DNA of 64,000 nt from contig NZ_CP003915.1 of the NCBI RefSeq assembly GCF_000521505.1, forward strand, positions 2,170,001-2,234,000, read 5' to 3'. Below the pieces are notes generated by a model. That model ran no database searches. It was not told where the DNA came from and saw only the letters and a program-made list of their open reading frames with translations. The translations under genes were made by a program, and so were the position numbers. Each line of letters opens with the position of its first letter. The stretch's first letter is position 1. The stretch is from Advenella mimigardefordensis DPN7. Lineage in GTDB: Bacteria; Pseudomonadota; Gammaproteobacteria; Burkholderiales; Burkholderiaceae_B. This document shows, piece after piece, positions 1 through 8,611 of the stretch.

Positions 1-130
1 CAAGAATAGGCTGGATCAGTTTGGGTTCACGCGTTGTGTAGATATTGACTTCGCCTGCGGCATAAGCCTGGGCGCTGCAAAGAACGCCAGCGCAAGTGAG
101 TACCTGGGTAAGCATAGAGAGAGATTTCAT
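1..130 (-). CDS. Iron(III) ABC transporter substrate-binding protein (5' end only)
   Basis: Only the first 43 codons are inside the window; the gene runs off the left edge. The start ATG (complement of 128-130) has a good AAGGAAG ribosome-binding site just upstream. The translation begins with a Sec signal peptide ending around SAQAYA-A, followed by GEVNIYTTREPKLIQP. The VNIYTTREP opening is typical of mature FbpA/FutA-type ferric-iron binding proteins. The family would deliver Fe3+ to an inner-membrane FbpB/FbpC-type permease, presumably encoded to the left. A Fur-box-like sequence lies about 86 bp upstream. The assignment rests on the N-terminus alone. Confidence 0.72.
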   Translation of the reverse strand, partial: MKSLSMLTQVLTCAGVLCSAQAYAAGEVNIYTTREPKLIQPIL

Positions 131-517
131 GACTTCCTTTATGATGTGAGGATAAATCCAACTGCGCCATTCGAGGCGGCAGATTCGCCTTCGCAGTTCG
201 AACGTTGCTGACAATAAGAATGATTTTCAATATATTACTTCAGCTAAATTTCAGCTATGAAGGAAATCAATTTTTTTTCTAAAATTCTGTAAAAAAAGCG
301 TCAATAACGCGTCAGACTATATTTAATCTGTGCCGTTTTACCTATAGCGTGCGTGCTGTTTTGTCCTCAGGCCTGAGCCAGTCTGCATAGCCCGGACCGG
401 GCGTACTTGCGTTAAAACCGGTGTACGATGCCTGTGGACACAAGGTTATTTTCGGGCCGAAAGTGTATATACTATTGCTATTGCCTATAGTAAACGCCTC
501 GTTCATTGGAGAATCTC
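131..517. other. Divergent intergenic region, AT-rich
   Basis: This 387-bp gap separates the minus-strand iron-binding protein gene from ridA. It holds the Fur-box candidate (216-234) and an AT-rich stretch at roughly 225-340. Near ridA is a small inverted repeat, TACTAT (470-475) and ATAGTA (487-492), close to a TATACT hexamer (468-473) that could be a -10 element. I see no convincing gene in it. Confidence 0.5.
216..234 (-). promoter_or_regulatory. Probable Fur box
   Basis: Read on the minus strand, this 19-bp site matches the consensus GATAATGATAATCATTATC at about 14 of 19 positions, including an intact AATCATT half. It lies upstream of the iron-binding protein gene, where Fur would be expected to repress. 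The match was made by eye. Confidence 0.5.
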
Positions 518-904
518 ATGACCAAACAAGTCATTCAGACAGACAAAGCACCCAACGCCATCGGCCCGTACTCCCAGGCAGTGGTTGCACCCGCCGGCAG
601 CACGGTCTACCTTTCCGGCCAGATCGGTCTTGATCCGGCCACGGGTGATCTCATCTCAGAGCAGGTCGAAGAGCAGGTACGTCAGGCATTCAGCAATATG
701 AGTGCCGTGATCCACGCTGCCGGTGGTTCGCTGCATAGTATCGTCAAGCTCACCTTGTTTCTCACGGATTTGAGTCATTTTGGCATTGCCAACAACGTCA
801 TGTCCGAACTCATCCCCGAGCCGTTTCCGGCCCGCTCAACGGTTGAAGTCAGCGCCTTGCCAAAAGGAGCGCTGTTCGAAGTAGAGGCAACAATCGTCGT
901 CTGA
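518..904 (+). CDS. ridA: RidA family enamine/imine deaminase
   Basis: A 128-residue YjgF/YER057c/UK114 family protein. RidA proteins hydrolyse reactive 2-aminoacrylate and related enamines released by PLP enzymes, protecting cytosolic PLP-dependent enzymes. Family signatures are visible: an N-terminal IGPYSQAV, SGQIGLDP in the middle, and a C-terminal ARSTVEVSALPKGALFEVEA that carries the substrate-binding Arg. An in-frame TTG at 506 would add four residues, but the ATG at 518 has TTGGAGAA correctly spaced upstream, so I start there. recG begins 13 bp downstream, so the two are probably co-transcribed. Confidence 0.93.
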   Translation: MTKQVIQTDKAPNAIGPYSQAVVAPAGSTVYLSGQIGLDPATGDLISEQVEEQVRQAFSNMSAVIHAAGGSLHSIVKLTLFLTDLSHFGIANNVMSELIPEPFPARSTVEVSALPKGALFEVEATIVV

Positions 905-917
905 TCCGGTTGTAGTC

Positions 918-2966
918 ATGCCTGCTGCTTCCGCAAAAACGGCCAGTCCCAGTGCTATCAGCAAGAAATTTGCCAGCCTCGGACTGGTACAGGATTTTGA
1001 TTTTGTGTTGCATTTGCCCTTGCGCTATGAAGACGAAACGGCACTGCATCGCATCGATTCCCTGTATCCGGGTCAAATGGCGCAGGTGGAAGGCATTGTG
1101 CGCAAAGCCCAGGTCATCATTCGGGGCCGGCGGCAGCTAACAGCGACCATTGATGATGGATCGGGTCAGCTGGCCTTGCGCTGGCTGAATTTTTATCCCA
1201 GTCAGATTAAAGCGGTTGAGGAAGGGCGGCTGATTCGTGTGCGCGGCGAAGTGCGCGGCGGTTCGTTCTGGGGGTTTGAAATGGTTCACCCCAAAGTCAG
1301 CCGTGCCGGTGCACCACTATCAGACAGCCTGACCCCGGTGTATCCAGCGACAGAGGGGCTGAACCAGCCGCAAATTCGCAAGGCAGTCAATGCGGCGCTG
1401 GCGCGGGTGCGACTGGATGATACGCTGCCCGTCGCGGTTCAGCATAAATACCAGCTTGCGTCTTTTGCCGAATCCATACAGTTGTTGCATAACCCCCCGA
1501 AGCAGGCCGATACCCTGGCATTGATTGAAAAGACGCATCCGGCATGGGAGCGGATCAAGTTCGATGAATTGCTGGCGCAGCAATTGGCGATGTCGCTGGC
1601 ACGTGCCACGCGGGAGAGCAAAAAGGCCTATGCGATCCAGGGTGGCGCTTCTGGTCTGATGCAGCGCCTGCTTGATCAGGTGGGTTTTACACTCACCGCG
1701 GCACAGGAGCGCGTTTGCCAGGAGATATTGGCGGATATGCAACGACCTTTCCCTATGCAACGCCTGCTGCAGGGGGATGTTGGTAGTGGTAAAACCGTGG
1801 TGGCTGCCATTGCGGCGGCACAGGCGATCGACCAGGGGTTTCAGGTGGCCATTATGGCGCCCACGGAAATTCTGGCCGAACAGCATTTCAAAAAAATGTC
1901 CGCCTGGTTCGAGCCGCTGGGTGTGCGTAGCGGCTGGCTGGCAGGCAGCCTGACGCCAAAGAAAAAGCAGCAGGCAGCAGCGCTGGTGGCCGATGGTACG
2001 ACCCAACTGGTGGTTGGCACGCAGGCGCTCATCCAGCAGCATGTGACGTTTGCGAAACTGGGGTTGATGGTCGTAGATGAACAGCATCGCTTCGGAGTCG
2101 GGCAGCGTCTGAGCCTGGCCCGCAAGGGCGAGCAGGAAACCGTGGCTCCCCATCAATTAAGTATGAGTGCTACGCCGATTCCGCGTACACTGGCCATGAC
2201 GTTTTTTGCTGATCTGGACGTCTCGGTCATCGATACATTACCTCCGGGGCGCACGCCGGTCATCACCAAATTGTTTGCCGATTCCCGGCGTGACGAGTTG
2301 CTGGCGCATGTAGATACGGTGATCCGGCAGGGCAGACAGGTATACTGGGTCTGTCCGCTGGTTGAGGAAAGCGAGGCATTGCAACTGCAGACGGCGACCG
2401 ATACCTTCAATCGGCTGCAGCAGGAATTGCCTCAATTGCGTATTGGTCTGCTGCATGGACGCTTGCCCACACAGGAAAAAACAGCGATCATGTCTGCTTT
2501 CCATGAGCATGCGCTGGATTTGCTGGTAGCAACAACGGTTATTGAAGTGGGGGTAGACGTGCCCAACGCCTCGCTGATGATTATTGAGCATGCAGAACGG
2601 TTCGGACTGGCACAATTGCATCAGCTCCGGGGCCGCGTAGGCCGCGGACAAAATGAATCGTTGTGCGTGCTGCTGTACCAGACGCCCCTGTCGTCTGTGG
2701 CAACGGCCAGGCTGAAAGCCATGTACGAAACGCAGGACGGTTTTGAAATCGCCCGGCGCGATCTGGAACAGCGTGGTCCGGGGGAATTTCTTGGGATGCG
2801 GCAATCGGGCATGGCGCTGCTGCGCTTTGCCGATATCGATCTGGATGCGCCCATTGCCGAGCAGGCGCGTGAGACCGCGCAATGGTTGCAGGCAACGCAT
2901 CCCGAGGCGGCAGCGGCGCACTTGCAACGGTGGGCGCGGCAGCGGGCAGATTTGCTCAGAATATGA
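918..2966 (+). CDS. recG: ATP-dependent DNA helicase RecG
   Basis: A 682-residue superfamily 2 helicase that reverses stalled replication forks and branch-migrates Holliday junctions. It has the N-terminal wedge/OB region (roughly residues 1-240). Walker A is QGDVGSGKT near residue 286 and motif II is DEQH near 387, the usual RecG variant of DEAH. TATPIPRTLA follows, and the C-terminal helicase lobe contains the ERFGLAQLHQLRGRVGRG motif and a PGEFLGMRQSG element. Length fits the family. It lies between ridA and oxyR; the recG-oxyR adjacency is familiar from Bordetella relatives. Confidence 0.97.
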   Translation: MPAASAKTASPSAISKKFASLGLVQDFDFVLHLPLRYEDETALHRIDSLYPGQMAQVEGIVRKAQVIIRGRRQLTATIDDGSGQLALRWLNFYPSQIKAVEEGRLIRVRGEVRGGSFWGFEMVHPKVSRAGAPLSDSLTPVYPATEGLNQPQIRKAVNAALARVRLDDTLPVAVQHKYQLASFAESIQLLHNPPKQADTLALIEKTHPAWERIKFDELLAQQLAMSLARATRESKKAYAIQGGASGLMQRLLDQVGFTLTAAQERVCQEILADMQRPFPMQRLLQGDVGSGKTVVAAIAAAQAIDQGFQVAIMAPTEILAEQHFKKMSAWFEPLGVRSGWLAGSLTPKKKQQAAALVADGTTQLVVGTQALIQQHVTFAKLGLMVVDEQHRFGVGQRLSLARKGEQETVAPHQLSMSATPIPRTLAMTFFADLDVSVIDTLPPGRTPVITKLFADSRRDELLAHVDTVIRQGRQVYWVCPLVEESEALQLQTATDTFNRLQQELPQLRIGLLHGRLPTQEKTAIMSAFHEHALDLLVATTVIEVGVDVPNASLMIIEHAERFGLAQLHQLRGRVGRGQNESLCVLLYQTPLSSVATARLKAMYETQDGFEIARRDLEQRGPGEFLGMRQSGMALLRFADIDLDAPIAEQARETAQWLQATHPEAAAAHLQRWARQRADLLRI

Positions 2967-3094
2967 CGTGCCTGAGCCGGTGGTATTCGTTCTGAACCCT
3001 CAGCCAGGACTCAGAATACGCGCGTTTTACCAGGACTATCCTGTCCACGGCTGCATTTGCAGCCACTTGACCCTTATTTTATGCGGAGCCCGGT

Positions 3095-4042
3095 GTGACG
3101 CTTACCGAACTCAAATATATCATTGCAGTTGCCCGTGAACGCCATTTTGGTCGTGCGGCCGAGGCCTGCTTTGTCAGCCAGCCAACCTTGTCGGTGGCCA
3201 TCAAAAAGCTTGAAGATGAACTGGGTGTGGTGATTTTCGAACGCGGGGGCAACGAAGTGGGCGTCACGCCGACCGGCTTGCGGATTGTTACGCAGGCGCA
3301 GAAGATTCTCGAAGAAAGCGCTAATTTAAAAGAAATCGCCAGGCAGGGGAATGATCCCCTCACGGGCGCATTGCGCGTTGGCGTCATTCATACGATCGGC
3401 CCCTATTTACTGCCCAAGCTGATTCCCCTGCAATTGCGCCTCACACCGCAGATGCCCTTAATTCTTCAGGAAAGCTTTACGGTGCGCCTGCTTGAGCTGC
3501 TGCGCCAGGGCGAGATCGATTGCGCCATTGTGGCTTTGCCATTGCCGGAAGCGGGTCTGGAGGTTCGTCCGCTTTATGAAGAAGACTTTATTGCCGCCGT
3601 TCCCCGTTATCATCGCTGGGCAGGGAAGGCGCAAATTGATACCGAAATGCTGAAGCAGGAAACGATGCTTTTGCTGGGTGCAGGCCACTGCTTTCGTGAT
3701 CAGGTATTGGAAGTCTGCCCGGAAATGTCGCGGTTTTCCGCTGCCGCAGACGGCATTCAGCGTTCGTTTGAAGGCTCGTCACTGGAAACCATCCGCCACA
3801 TGGTCGCTGCCGGCCTGGGGATTACGCTGTTACCCATGACAGCGTTACCCGAGAAGCCGCCTGCGGCTGATGATCTGGTGCATTATGTGCCGCTAAAGGA
3901 GCCGGTGCCCAACCGCGAAGTGGTGCTGATCTGGCGTCGCAGCTTTCCGCGATTGCAGGCGATTGATGCTTTGGCCGATGCGATCTATCGCTGCGAGCTG
4001 ACCGGCGTCAGAATGCTTAACGGCAAGGTTCGCAGCATGTAG
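3095..4042 (+). CDS. oxyR: LysR-type hydrogen peroxide sensor OxyR
   Basis: A 315-residue LysR-family regulator starting at GTG with GGAG upstream. The N-terminal winged helix-turn-helix covers residues 1-60 (AEACFVSQPTLSVAIKKLE), followed by the periplasmic-binding-protein-like effector domain. Two cysteines in GHCFRDQVLEVC fall at residues 199 and 208, the same numbers as the redox pair of E. coli OxyR. That strongly supports peroxide sensing by disulfide formation. Expected targets are catalase and alkyl hydroperoxide reductase genes, none of which are in this window. It is 128 bp downstream of recG, so it may have its own promoter. Confidence 0.93.
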   Translation: MTLTELKYIIAVARERHFGRAAEACFVSQPTLSVAIKKLEDELGVVIFERGGNEVGVTPTGLRIVTQAQKILEESANLKEIARQGNDPLTGALRVGVIHTIGPYLLPKLIPLQLRLTPQMPLILQESFTVRLLELLRQGEIDCAIVALPLPEAGLEVRPLYEEDFIAAVPRYHRWAGKAQIDTEMLKQETMLLLGAGHCFRDQVLEVCPEMSRFSAAADGIQRSFEGSSLETIRHMVAAGLGITLLPMTALPEKPPAADDLVHYVPLKEPVPNREVVLIWRRSFPRLQAIDALADAIYRCELTGVRMLNGKVRSM

Positions 4043-4100
4043 TCAAGTCAGTGCGATCTCCTGTTGCAGATCAGGGTTTACCTTGAAATTTCGCACAAAA

Positions 4101-4161
4101 TTGAACCATCTCGAAAAAAAGTGCGAGAATAGCAGCGTTAAACGTTCTTACGTATTCTTAC
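4101..4161 (+). promoter_or_regulatory. Candidate promoter and repeats ahead of the liv binding protein
   Basis: TTGAAC (4101-4106) and GAGAAT (4125-4130) are 18 bp apart and could be -35 and -10 elements. The pair lies between inverted hexamers TCGCAC (4091-4096) and GTGCGA (4121-4126). Downstream, TTCTTAC occurs twice (4145-4151, 4155-4161), exactly 10 bp apart. This could be a regulator site; I cannot name the regulator. Confidence 0.35.
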
Positions 4162-4179
4162 ATTACCGGAGTATTACAA

Positions 4180-5301
4180 ATGAATTATCTGAAAGCGTCT
4201 GCACTGTCCGTGGCCATCTCTGCCGGCCTGATGCTGTCGACCCAGGCACTGGCTGCAGATACGATTAAAATCGCGGCAGTCGGGCCGGTGACCGGACCGG
4301 TGACCCAATATGGCGACATGGTTCGTGAAGGCATCCGCACTGCAATTGAATCTGTCAACGCAGCGGGCGGATACGATGGCCAGCAATTCGAAATGGTCGA
4401 AGTTGACGATGCCTGCGAACCCAAACAGGGTCCTATTGCGGCCAATAACGTCGTTAACAAGAAAATCGGTTTTGTCGTAGGTCCGGTCTGCTCGGGCGCG
4501 ACGGTAGGCGGCGCCTCTGTCTACAACCAGGAAGGGGTCGTTATGATTACGCCTTCTGCAACGGCACCTAACGTGACGGATGGCAAAAATTTCGATTTCG
4601 TTTTTCGCACTATCGGGCGTGATGACCAGCAAGGTCCTGCCGCCGCAAAATATATCATCGACAGCGTCAAGCCCAGCAAAGTCGCCATTCTGCATGACAA
4701 GCAATCTTACGGTCAGGGTATTGCTTCATCCGTGCAGGACAATCTGAAAAAGGCCAATGTTAACGTTGTTCTTTTCGAAGGTATTAACGCAGGCGAGACC
4801 GATTACTCTTCCGTTATTACCAAAATGAAGTCAGCGGGCGTTGATTTTGTTTATTACGGTGGCTACCATCCTGAAATGGGCCTGCTCATGCGTCAGGCGG
4901 CCGAACAAGGTCTGAAAGTCAAATTCATGGGGCCTGAAGGCGCCGGTAATCCTGAAATCAATGCCATCGCAGGTGATGCCGTTGAAGGCATGCTGCTGAC
5001 GCTGCCTGCCGATTACTCTGCGCTGCCAGAAAACAAAGCCGTGGTCGAGGCATTCAAAGCCAAAAACCGTAACGCATCCGGCGCTTTCCAACTGACCTCG
5101 TATGCGGCAACCCAGGCAATTGTTGAAGGGATCAAAGCCACCAAAAGCACCGATCCTGAAAAAGTCGCTGAATGGCTGCATGGCAATACAGTGAAGTCTG
5201 TGATTGGTGATCTGTCCTGGAACAAACAGGGTGACCTGAACGAGTTCAGGTTCGACGTCTACACCTGGCACAAGGATGGCAGCAAAACGGCTGTGAAGTA
5301 A
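4180..5301 (+). CDS. Branched-chain amino acid ABC transporter substrate-binding protein (LivJ/LivK type)
   Basis: A 373-residue periplasmic binding protein with a 26-residue signal peptide cleaved after TQALA. The mature protein opens DTIKIAAVGPVTGPVTQYG, the classic Leu/Ile/Val-binding protein start. The rest keeps the type I periplasmic-binding fold, including a Cys pair (about residues 78 and 106 of the precursor) like the disulfide of LivJ. It should capture branched-chain amino acids for an inner-membrane LivHMGF system. A complete livHMGF set lies about 6.4 kb downstream, separated by ugp and proC. A strong terminator follows directly, so it is a single-gene unit. Confidence 0.9.
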   Translation: MNYLKASALSVAISAGLMLSTQALAADTIKIAAVGPVTGPVTQYGDMVREGIRTAIESVNAAGGYDGQQFEMVEVDDACEPKQGPIAANNVVNKKIGFVVGPVCSGATVGGASVYNQEGVVMITPSATAPNVTDGKNFDFVFRTIGRDDQQGPAAAKYIIDSVKPSKVAILHDKQSYGQGIASSVQDNLKKANVNVVLFEGINAGETDYSSVITKMKSAGVDFVYYGGYHPEMGLLMRQAAEQGLKVKFMGPEGAGNPEINAIAGDAVEGMLLTLPADYSALPENKAVVEAFKAKNRNASGAFQLTSYAATQAIVEGIKATKSTDPEKVAEWLHGNTVKSVIGDLSWNKQGDLNEFRFDVYTWHKDGSKTAVK

Positions 5302-5358
5302 ATCGATGGGCGGGCCGTTTATCGGGCCTGCTGCAGTGAAGCCGGCAAACCGGCATAC

Positions 5359-5396
5359 AAAAAAACCGGAACAATTTAAGATTGTTCCGGTTTTTT
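5359..5396 (+). terminator. Intrinsic terminator after the liv binding protein
   Basis: A perfect 10-bp stem (CCGGAACAAT / ATTGTTCCGG) with a 5-base loop is flanked by an A-run on the left and TTTTTT on the right. That makes it usable in both directions. ugpC converges from the other side but ends about 140 bp away. Confidence 0.92.
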
Positions 5397-5535
5397 ATGT
5401 GTGTTGTTTCGGCCATGCTGGCACAGGCCGTGCTATGCGGTTTATCGCGGGATCAAATCAGTCTGCAGAAGGAGCTGTGATTCGCAGCCTAAGGCAACGA
5501 TGCAAGTGTCGTGCACAAGTGCCGACCTTATCTGT

Positions 5536-6618
5536 TTAATCAATACGCCGCGTCGTGATCGGATCAAACCAGTGCAGCGGGTGCCGTGCGTCCGCGCCTG
5601 CATTGATCTCGTCGCCGATTTTATAATGGGCCGTGGCCGTTTCATGAACATCGCAACGGATTACTGCCAGTGTATCGCCAACGCGTCCGTGAATCAGTTT
5701 TTCCGATCCGAGGATCTCGATCATTTCAATTGTCATAGGGATGCCTGGTTGATCCAGCACCATGTGTTCCGGTCGAAAGCCCAGAATAATCTCTTTACCA
5801 CGCGCCAGCTCTGGTACTTGCGTTGCAGGGACGGCCATTTTCCGGCCGGCTTTGCTCACGATGTCGCCGTTGGCGGCAACGGACACCGGCAGCAGGTTCA
5901 TGGGTGGCGAACCGATAAAGGCTGCGACAAACGTGGTGGCCGGTTTTTCGAATACTTCAATGGGTGTGCCGATTTGTTCGGCCACACCCTTGTTCATCAC
6001 GATCATGCGATCGGCCAGCGTCATGGCCTCTACCTGGTCGTGGGTGACATACAGGCTGGTAGTGCGCAGGCGTCGATGCAGTTTCTGGATTTCCAGGCGC
6101 ATCTGTACGCGCAGTTTGGCATCCAGATTGGACAGGGGTTCGTCGAACAGAAAGACTTTTGGTTCGCGTACAATCGCACGGCCCATGGCCACGCGCTGGC
6201 GCTGTCCGCCGGATAATTGTTTGGGTCGACGATCAAGCAGATTGCCCAGTTCCAGAATACCGGCGGCCTGCTGTACCCGCTCGTCAATTTGTTGTTTGGT
6301 CAGCTTACGAATTTTCAGACCATAAGCCATGTTCTCATAGACCGACATATGCGGGTAGAGCGCGTAGTTCTGAAAGACCATGGCGATATCGCGCTCTGCC
6401 GGTTCCAGGTCGTTGACGATATTGCCGTCGATCAGAATCCTGCCGTCGGTGACCGACTCCAGACCGGCAACCATACGCATCAATGTAGATTTGCCGCAAC
6501 CGGAGGGACCAACGATAACAATGAATTCCCCATCCTGTACATCCAGGTTTACGCCGTGGATCACGGCCACATTGCCGGGGTAGGTTTTTCTGATATCGTT
6601 AAACTGTAGTGTTGCCAT
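5536..6618 (-). CDS. ugpC: Glycerol-3-phosphate ABC transporter ATP-binding protein UgpC
   Basis: A 360-residue ABC ATPase of the MalK/UgpC group. It has Walker A GPSGCGKS (37-44), the Q-loop [10 protein letters not shown] (82-91), signature LSGGQ (135-139), Walker B FLFDEP ending near residue 161 and the switch His in YVTHDQ. A C-terminal MalK-like regulatory/OB domain follows (from about residue 240). It powers uptake of sn-glycerol-3-phosphate and glycerophosphodiesters through UgpAE. Last gene of ugpBAEC, 12 bp after ugpE. No ugpQ phosphodiesterase follows. Confidence 0.93.
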   Translation of the reverse strand: MATLQFNDIRKTYPGNVAVIHGVNLDVQDGEFIVIVGPSGCGKSTLMRMVAGLESVTDGRILIDGNIVNDLEPAERDIAMVFQNYALYPHMSVYENMAYGLKIRKLTKQQIDERVQQAAGILELGNLLDRRPKQLSGGQRQRVAMGRAIVREPKVFLFDEPLSNLDAKLRVQMRLEIQKLHRRLRTTSLYVTHDQVEAMTLADRMIVMNKGVAEQIGTPIEVFEKPATTFVAAFIGSPPMNLLPVSVAANGDIVSKAGRKMAVPATQVPELARGKEIILGFRPEHMVLDQPGIPMTIEMIEILGSEKLIHGRVGDTLAVIRCDVHETATAHYKIGDEINAGADARHPLHWFDPITTRRID

Positions 6619-6630
6619 TTCAATAATCCT

Positions 6631-7476
6631 TTATTTCTCGGTATCCACAAGGCCTTTGACAAACCACTTCTGCATCAGCACGACAACCAGTCCGGGCGGA
6701 ATCATGGCGAGCAGCGCGGTGGCCATCACAATATTCCAGTCGGTCACACTGTCGCCGCCACCGATCATGGTGCGGATACCGACCACAATCGGCGTCATAT
6801 CGTCTGTGGTTTTCATGACCAGTGGCCACAAATACTGGTTCCAGCCGTAAGTGAACTGGATCACGAACAGGGCAGCGATACTGGTTTTCGATAAGGGCAG
6901 CAGAATATCGCGGAAAAAGCGCATGGGGCCGGCGCCGTCGATACGCGCCGCTTCAATCAGTTCATCGGGTACGGTCAGGAAAAACTGCCGGAACAGGAAA
7001 GTGGCCGTGGCCGATGCAATCAGCGGCAAGGTGAGGCCCGCGTAGGTATTGGTCAGTCCAAGCCCGGCGACCACTTCAAAGGTTGGGGAAATGCGCACCT
7101 CGACAGGCAGCATGAGCGTGATAAAAATCATCCAGAAACACAGCATCCGGAACGGAAAGCGAAAATACACTACGGCAAACGCCGACAGCATGGAAATGGT
7201 AATTTTGCCTACGGCAATGATCATGGCGGTGACAAAGCTGACCCACAGCATATGCGCCACGCTGCTGGGCGCAGAATGCGAGCCGCCCATCAGGGCAGTG
7301 GTATAGTTCTCGATAAAGTGGCTGCCCGGCCAGAGCGACATGGGCGCATTGGCCACTTCCTGAGCAGTTTGTGTAGAGGCGACAATGGCAATATACAGTG
7401 GAAAAGCGACCACGGCCAATCCAAGTATCAGGATCAGGTGGGCCAGCAGGTCCAGCATGGGGCGTCGTTCAATCAT
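6631..7476 (-). CDS. ugpE: Glycerol-3-phosphate ABC transporter permease UgpE
   Basis: A 281-residue inner-membrane permease of the MalG type with about six predicted membrane helices, the first at residues 10-32. The cytoplasmic EAA loop is visible as [23 protein letters not shown], where it contacts UgpC. It pairs with UgpA to form the channel. It lies 12 bp after ugpA and 12 bp before ugpC, so translation is probably coupled along the operon. Confidence 0.93.
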   Translation of the reverse strand: MIERRPMLDLLAHLILILGLAVVAFPLYIAIVASTQTAQEVANAPMSLWPGSHFIENYTTALMGGSHSAPSSVAHMLWVSFVTAMIIAVGKITISMLSAFAVVYFRFPFRMLCFWMIFITLMLPVEVRISPTFEVVAGLGLTNTYAGLTLPLIASATATFLFRQFFLTVPDELIEAARIDGAGPMRFFRDILLPLSKTSIAALFVIQFTYGWNQYLWPLVMKTTDDMTPIVVGIRTMIGGGDSVTDWNIVMATALLAMIPPGLVVVLMQKWFVKGLVDTEK

Positions 7477-7488
7477 ATCCTTGTTTCC

Positions 7489-8370
7489 TTAATACTGGAC
7501 TTTGCGGTCAACATAGCGGAACTGGATGACCGTCAGCACAATCACAATCATCATCAGAATGACCGACTGGGCACCGGACGAGCCGTAGTCGAATGACTGG
7601 AAGGCAGTTTTGTACACGTTGTAGACCAGGATGTTGGTAGACGTGCCAGGGCCGCCCTGGGTCGTCGTGTCGATAATCGCGAAAGTCTCGAAAAAGGCAT
7701 AGACGATATTGATGACCAGCAGGAAGAACGTAGTAGGGGACAGCAACGGAAAGACAATGGTACGAAAGCGCCGGAAGGGGCTGGCACCATCGATGGCGGC
7801 AGCTTCCAGTAAGGACGTGGGAATGGACTGCAGGCCGGCAAGGAAAAACAGAAAGTTATAGGAAATCTGTTTCCAGACGGCAGCGATGATCACCAGCGTC
7901 ATTGCGTCGGTCGAGTTCAGGCGCGGATTCCAGCCAAGGCCAAGATCGGCCATATAAACGGCAAGCGTACCAACGGCAGGCGAGAACAGAAAGGCCCACA
8001 GCACCCCTACGACGGCCGGTGCAACGGCATACGGCCAGATCAGCAGGGTTTTGTAGACGCCGGCTACCCGTACCACGCGATTGGCCATGACCGCCAGCAG
8101 GAGCGAGACGGCCAGACCGATTACGGCAACCAGGCCGGAAAACAGGAGCGTGACCCAGAACGAGGAGTAATACGTACTATTGCTGAACAGTCGGGTGTAA
8201 TTGTCCAGGCCTACAAATTGCTGGTCACCACCGAATGCCGATTCGATAAAAAACGATTGCCAGATCGCCTGGCCTGCAGGCAGAAAGAAAAAAATGACGG
8301 TAATGAGTAACTGCGGCGTCAGGAGCAGATAAGGCAACAGTTTATGGTTGAAAACAACGCGTTTTTCCAT
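7489..8370 (-). CDS. ugpA: Glycerol-3-phosphate ABC transporter permease UgpA
   Basis: A 293-residue MalF-type permease with about six membrane helices, the first near residues 10-30 (LLPYLLLTPQLLITVIFFFL). Its EAA loop reads LLEAAAIDGASPFRRFRTIVFP. An upstream in-frame TTG at 8409 gives 13 extra residues rich in Arg. I prefer the ATG at 8370 because MEKRVVFNHKLLPY matches the family start and length (E. coli UgpA is 295 residues). The ribosome-binding site there is weak. The gene follows ugpB after a 241-bp gap containing a terminator-like hairpin. Confidence 0.9.
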   Translation of the reverse strand: MEKRVVFNHKLLPYLLLTPQLLITVIFFFLPAGQAIWQSFFIESAFGGDQQFVGLDNYTRLFSNSTYYSSFWVTLLFSGLVAVIGLAVSLLLAVMANRVVRVAGVYKTLLIWPYAVAPAVVGVLWAFLFSPAVGTLAVYMADLGLGWNPRLNSTDAMTLVIIAAVWKQISYNFLFFLAGLQSIPTSLLEAAAIDGASPFRRFRTIVFPLLSPTTFFLLVINIVYAFFETFAIIDTTTQGGPGTSTNILVYNVYKTAFQSFDYGSSGAQSVILMMIVIVLTVIQFRYVDRKVQY

Positions 8371-8557
8371 GAGAGTGTTCCGATGCAGTCGCCGCGGACA
8401 ACGAGGCAACCCGGGTAGAGGGCGTTAGGCGAACTGGAACGGCGCCGAAGGCCGGAAAAACCGTTCTGTTCATTCTGAATACGATAGAGCAAATTTATTG
8501 TGCCGGCAGGGCCGACAGCATATAAATGCGAAAAAATATAAAGCCTGCGATAAAACG

Positions 8558-8592
8558 AAAACAGCGAGGGAAACATCACGATGCCCTCGCTG
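8558..8592 (-). terminator. Attenuator-type hairpin between ugpB and ugpA
   Basis: On the minus strand a perfect 9-bp stem CAGCGAGGG / CCCTCGCTG, with an inner CATC/GATG pair, is followed by a T-rich run (TTTTCGTTTT). It sits right after ugpB. Partial termination or 3'-end protection here would give more binding protein than permease, which is common for ABC importers. Confidence 0.65.
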
Positions 8593-8611
8593 CCTTGCCA
8601 CTCAGAATCGC

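Noticed and set aside
5401-6216. Long open frame (271 codons) on the plus strand opposite ugpC
   Set aside because: The minus-strand UgpC has all ABC motifs. The opposite frame has no family features and is a codon-bias shadow.
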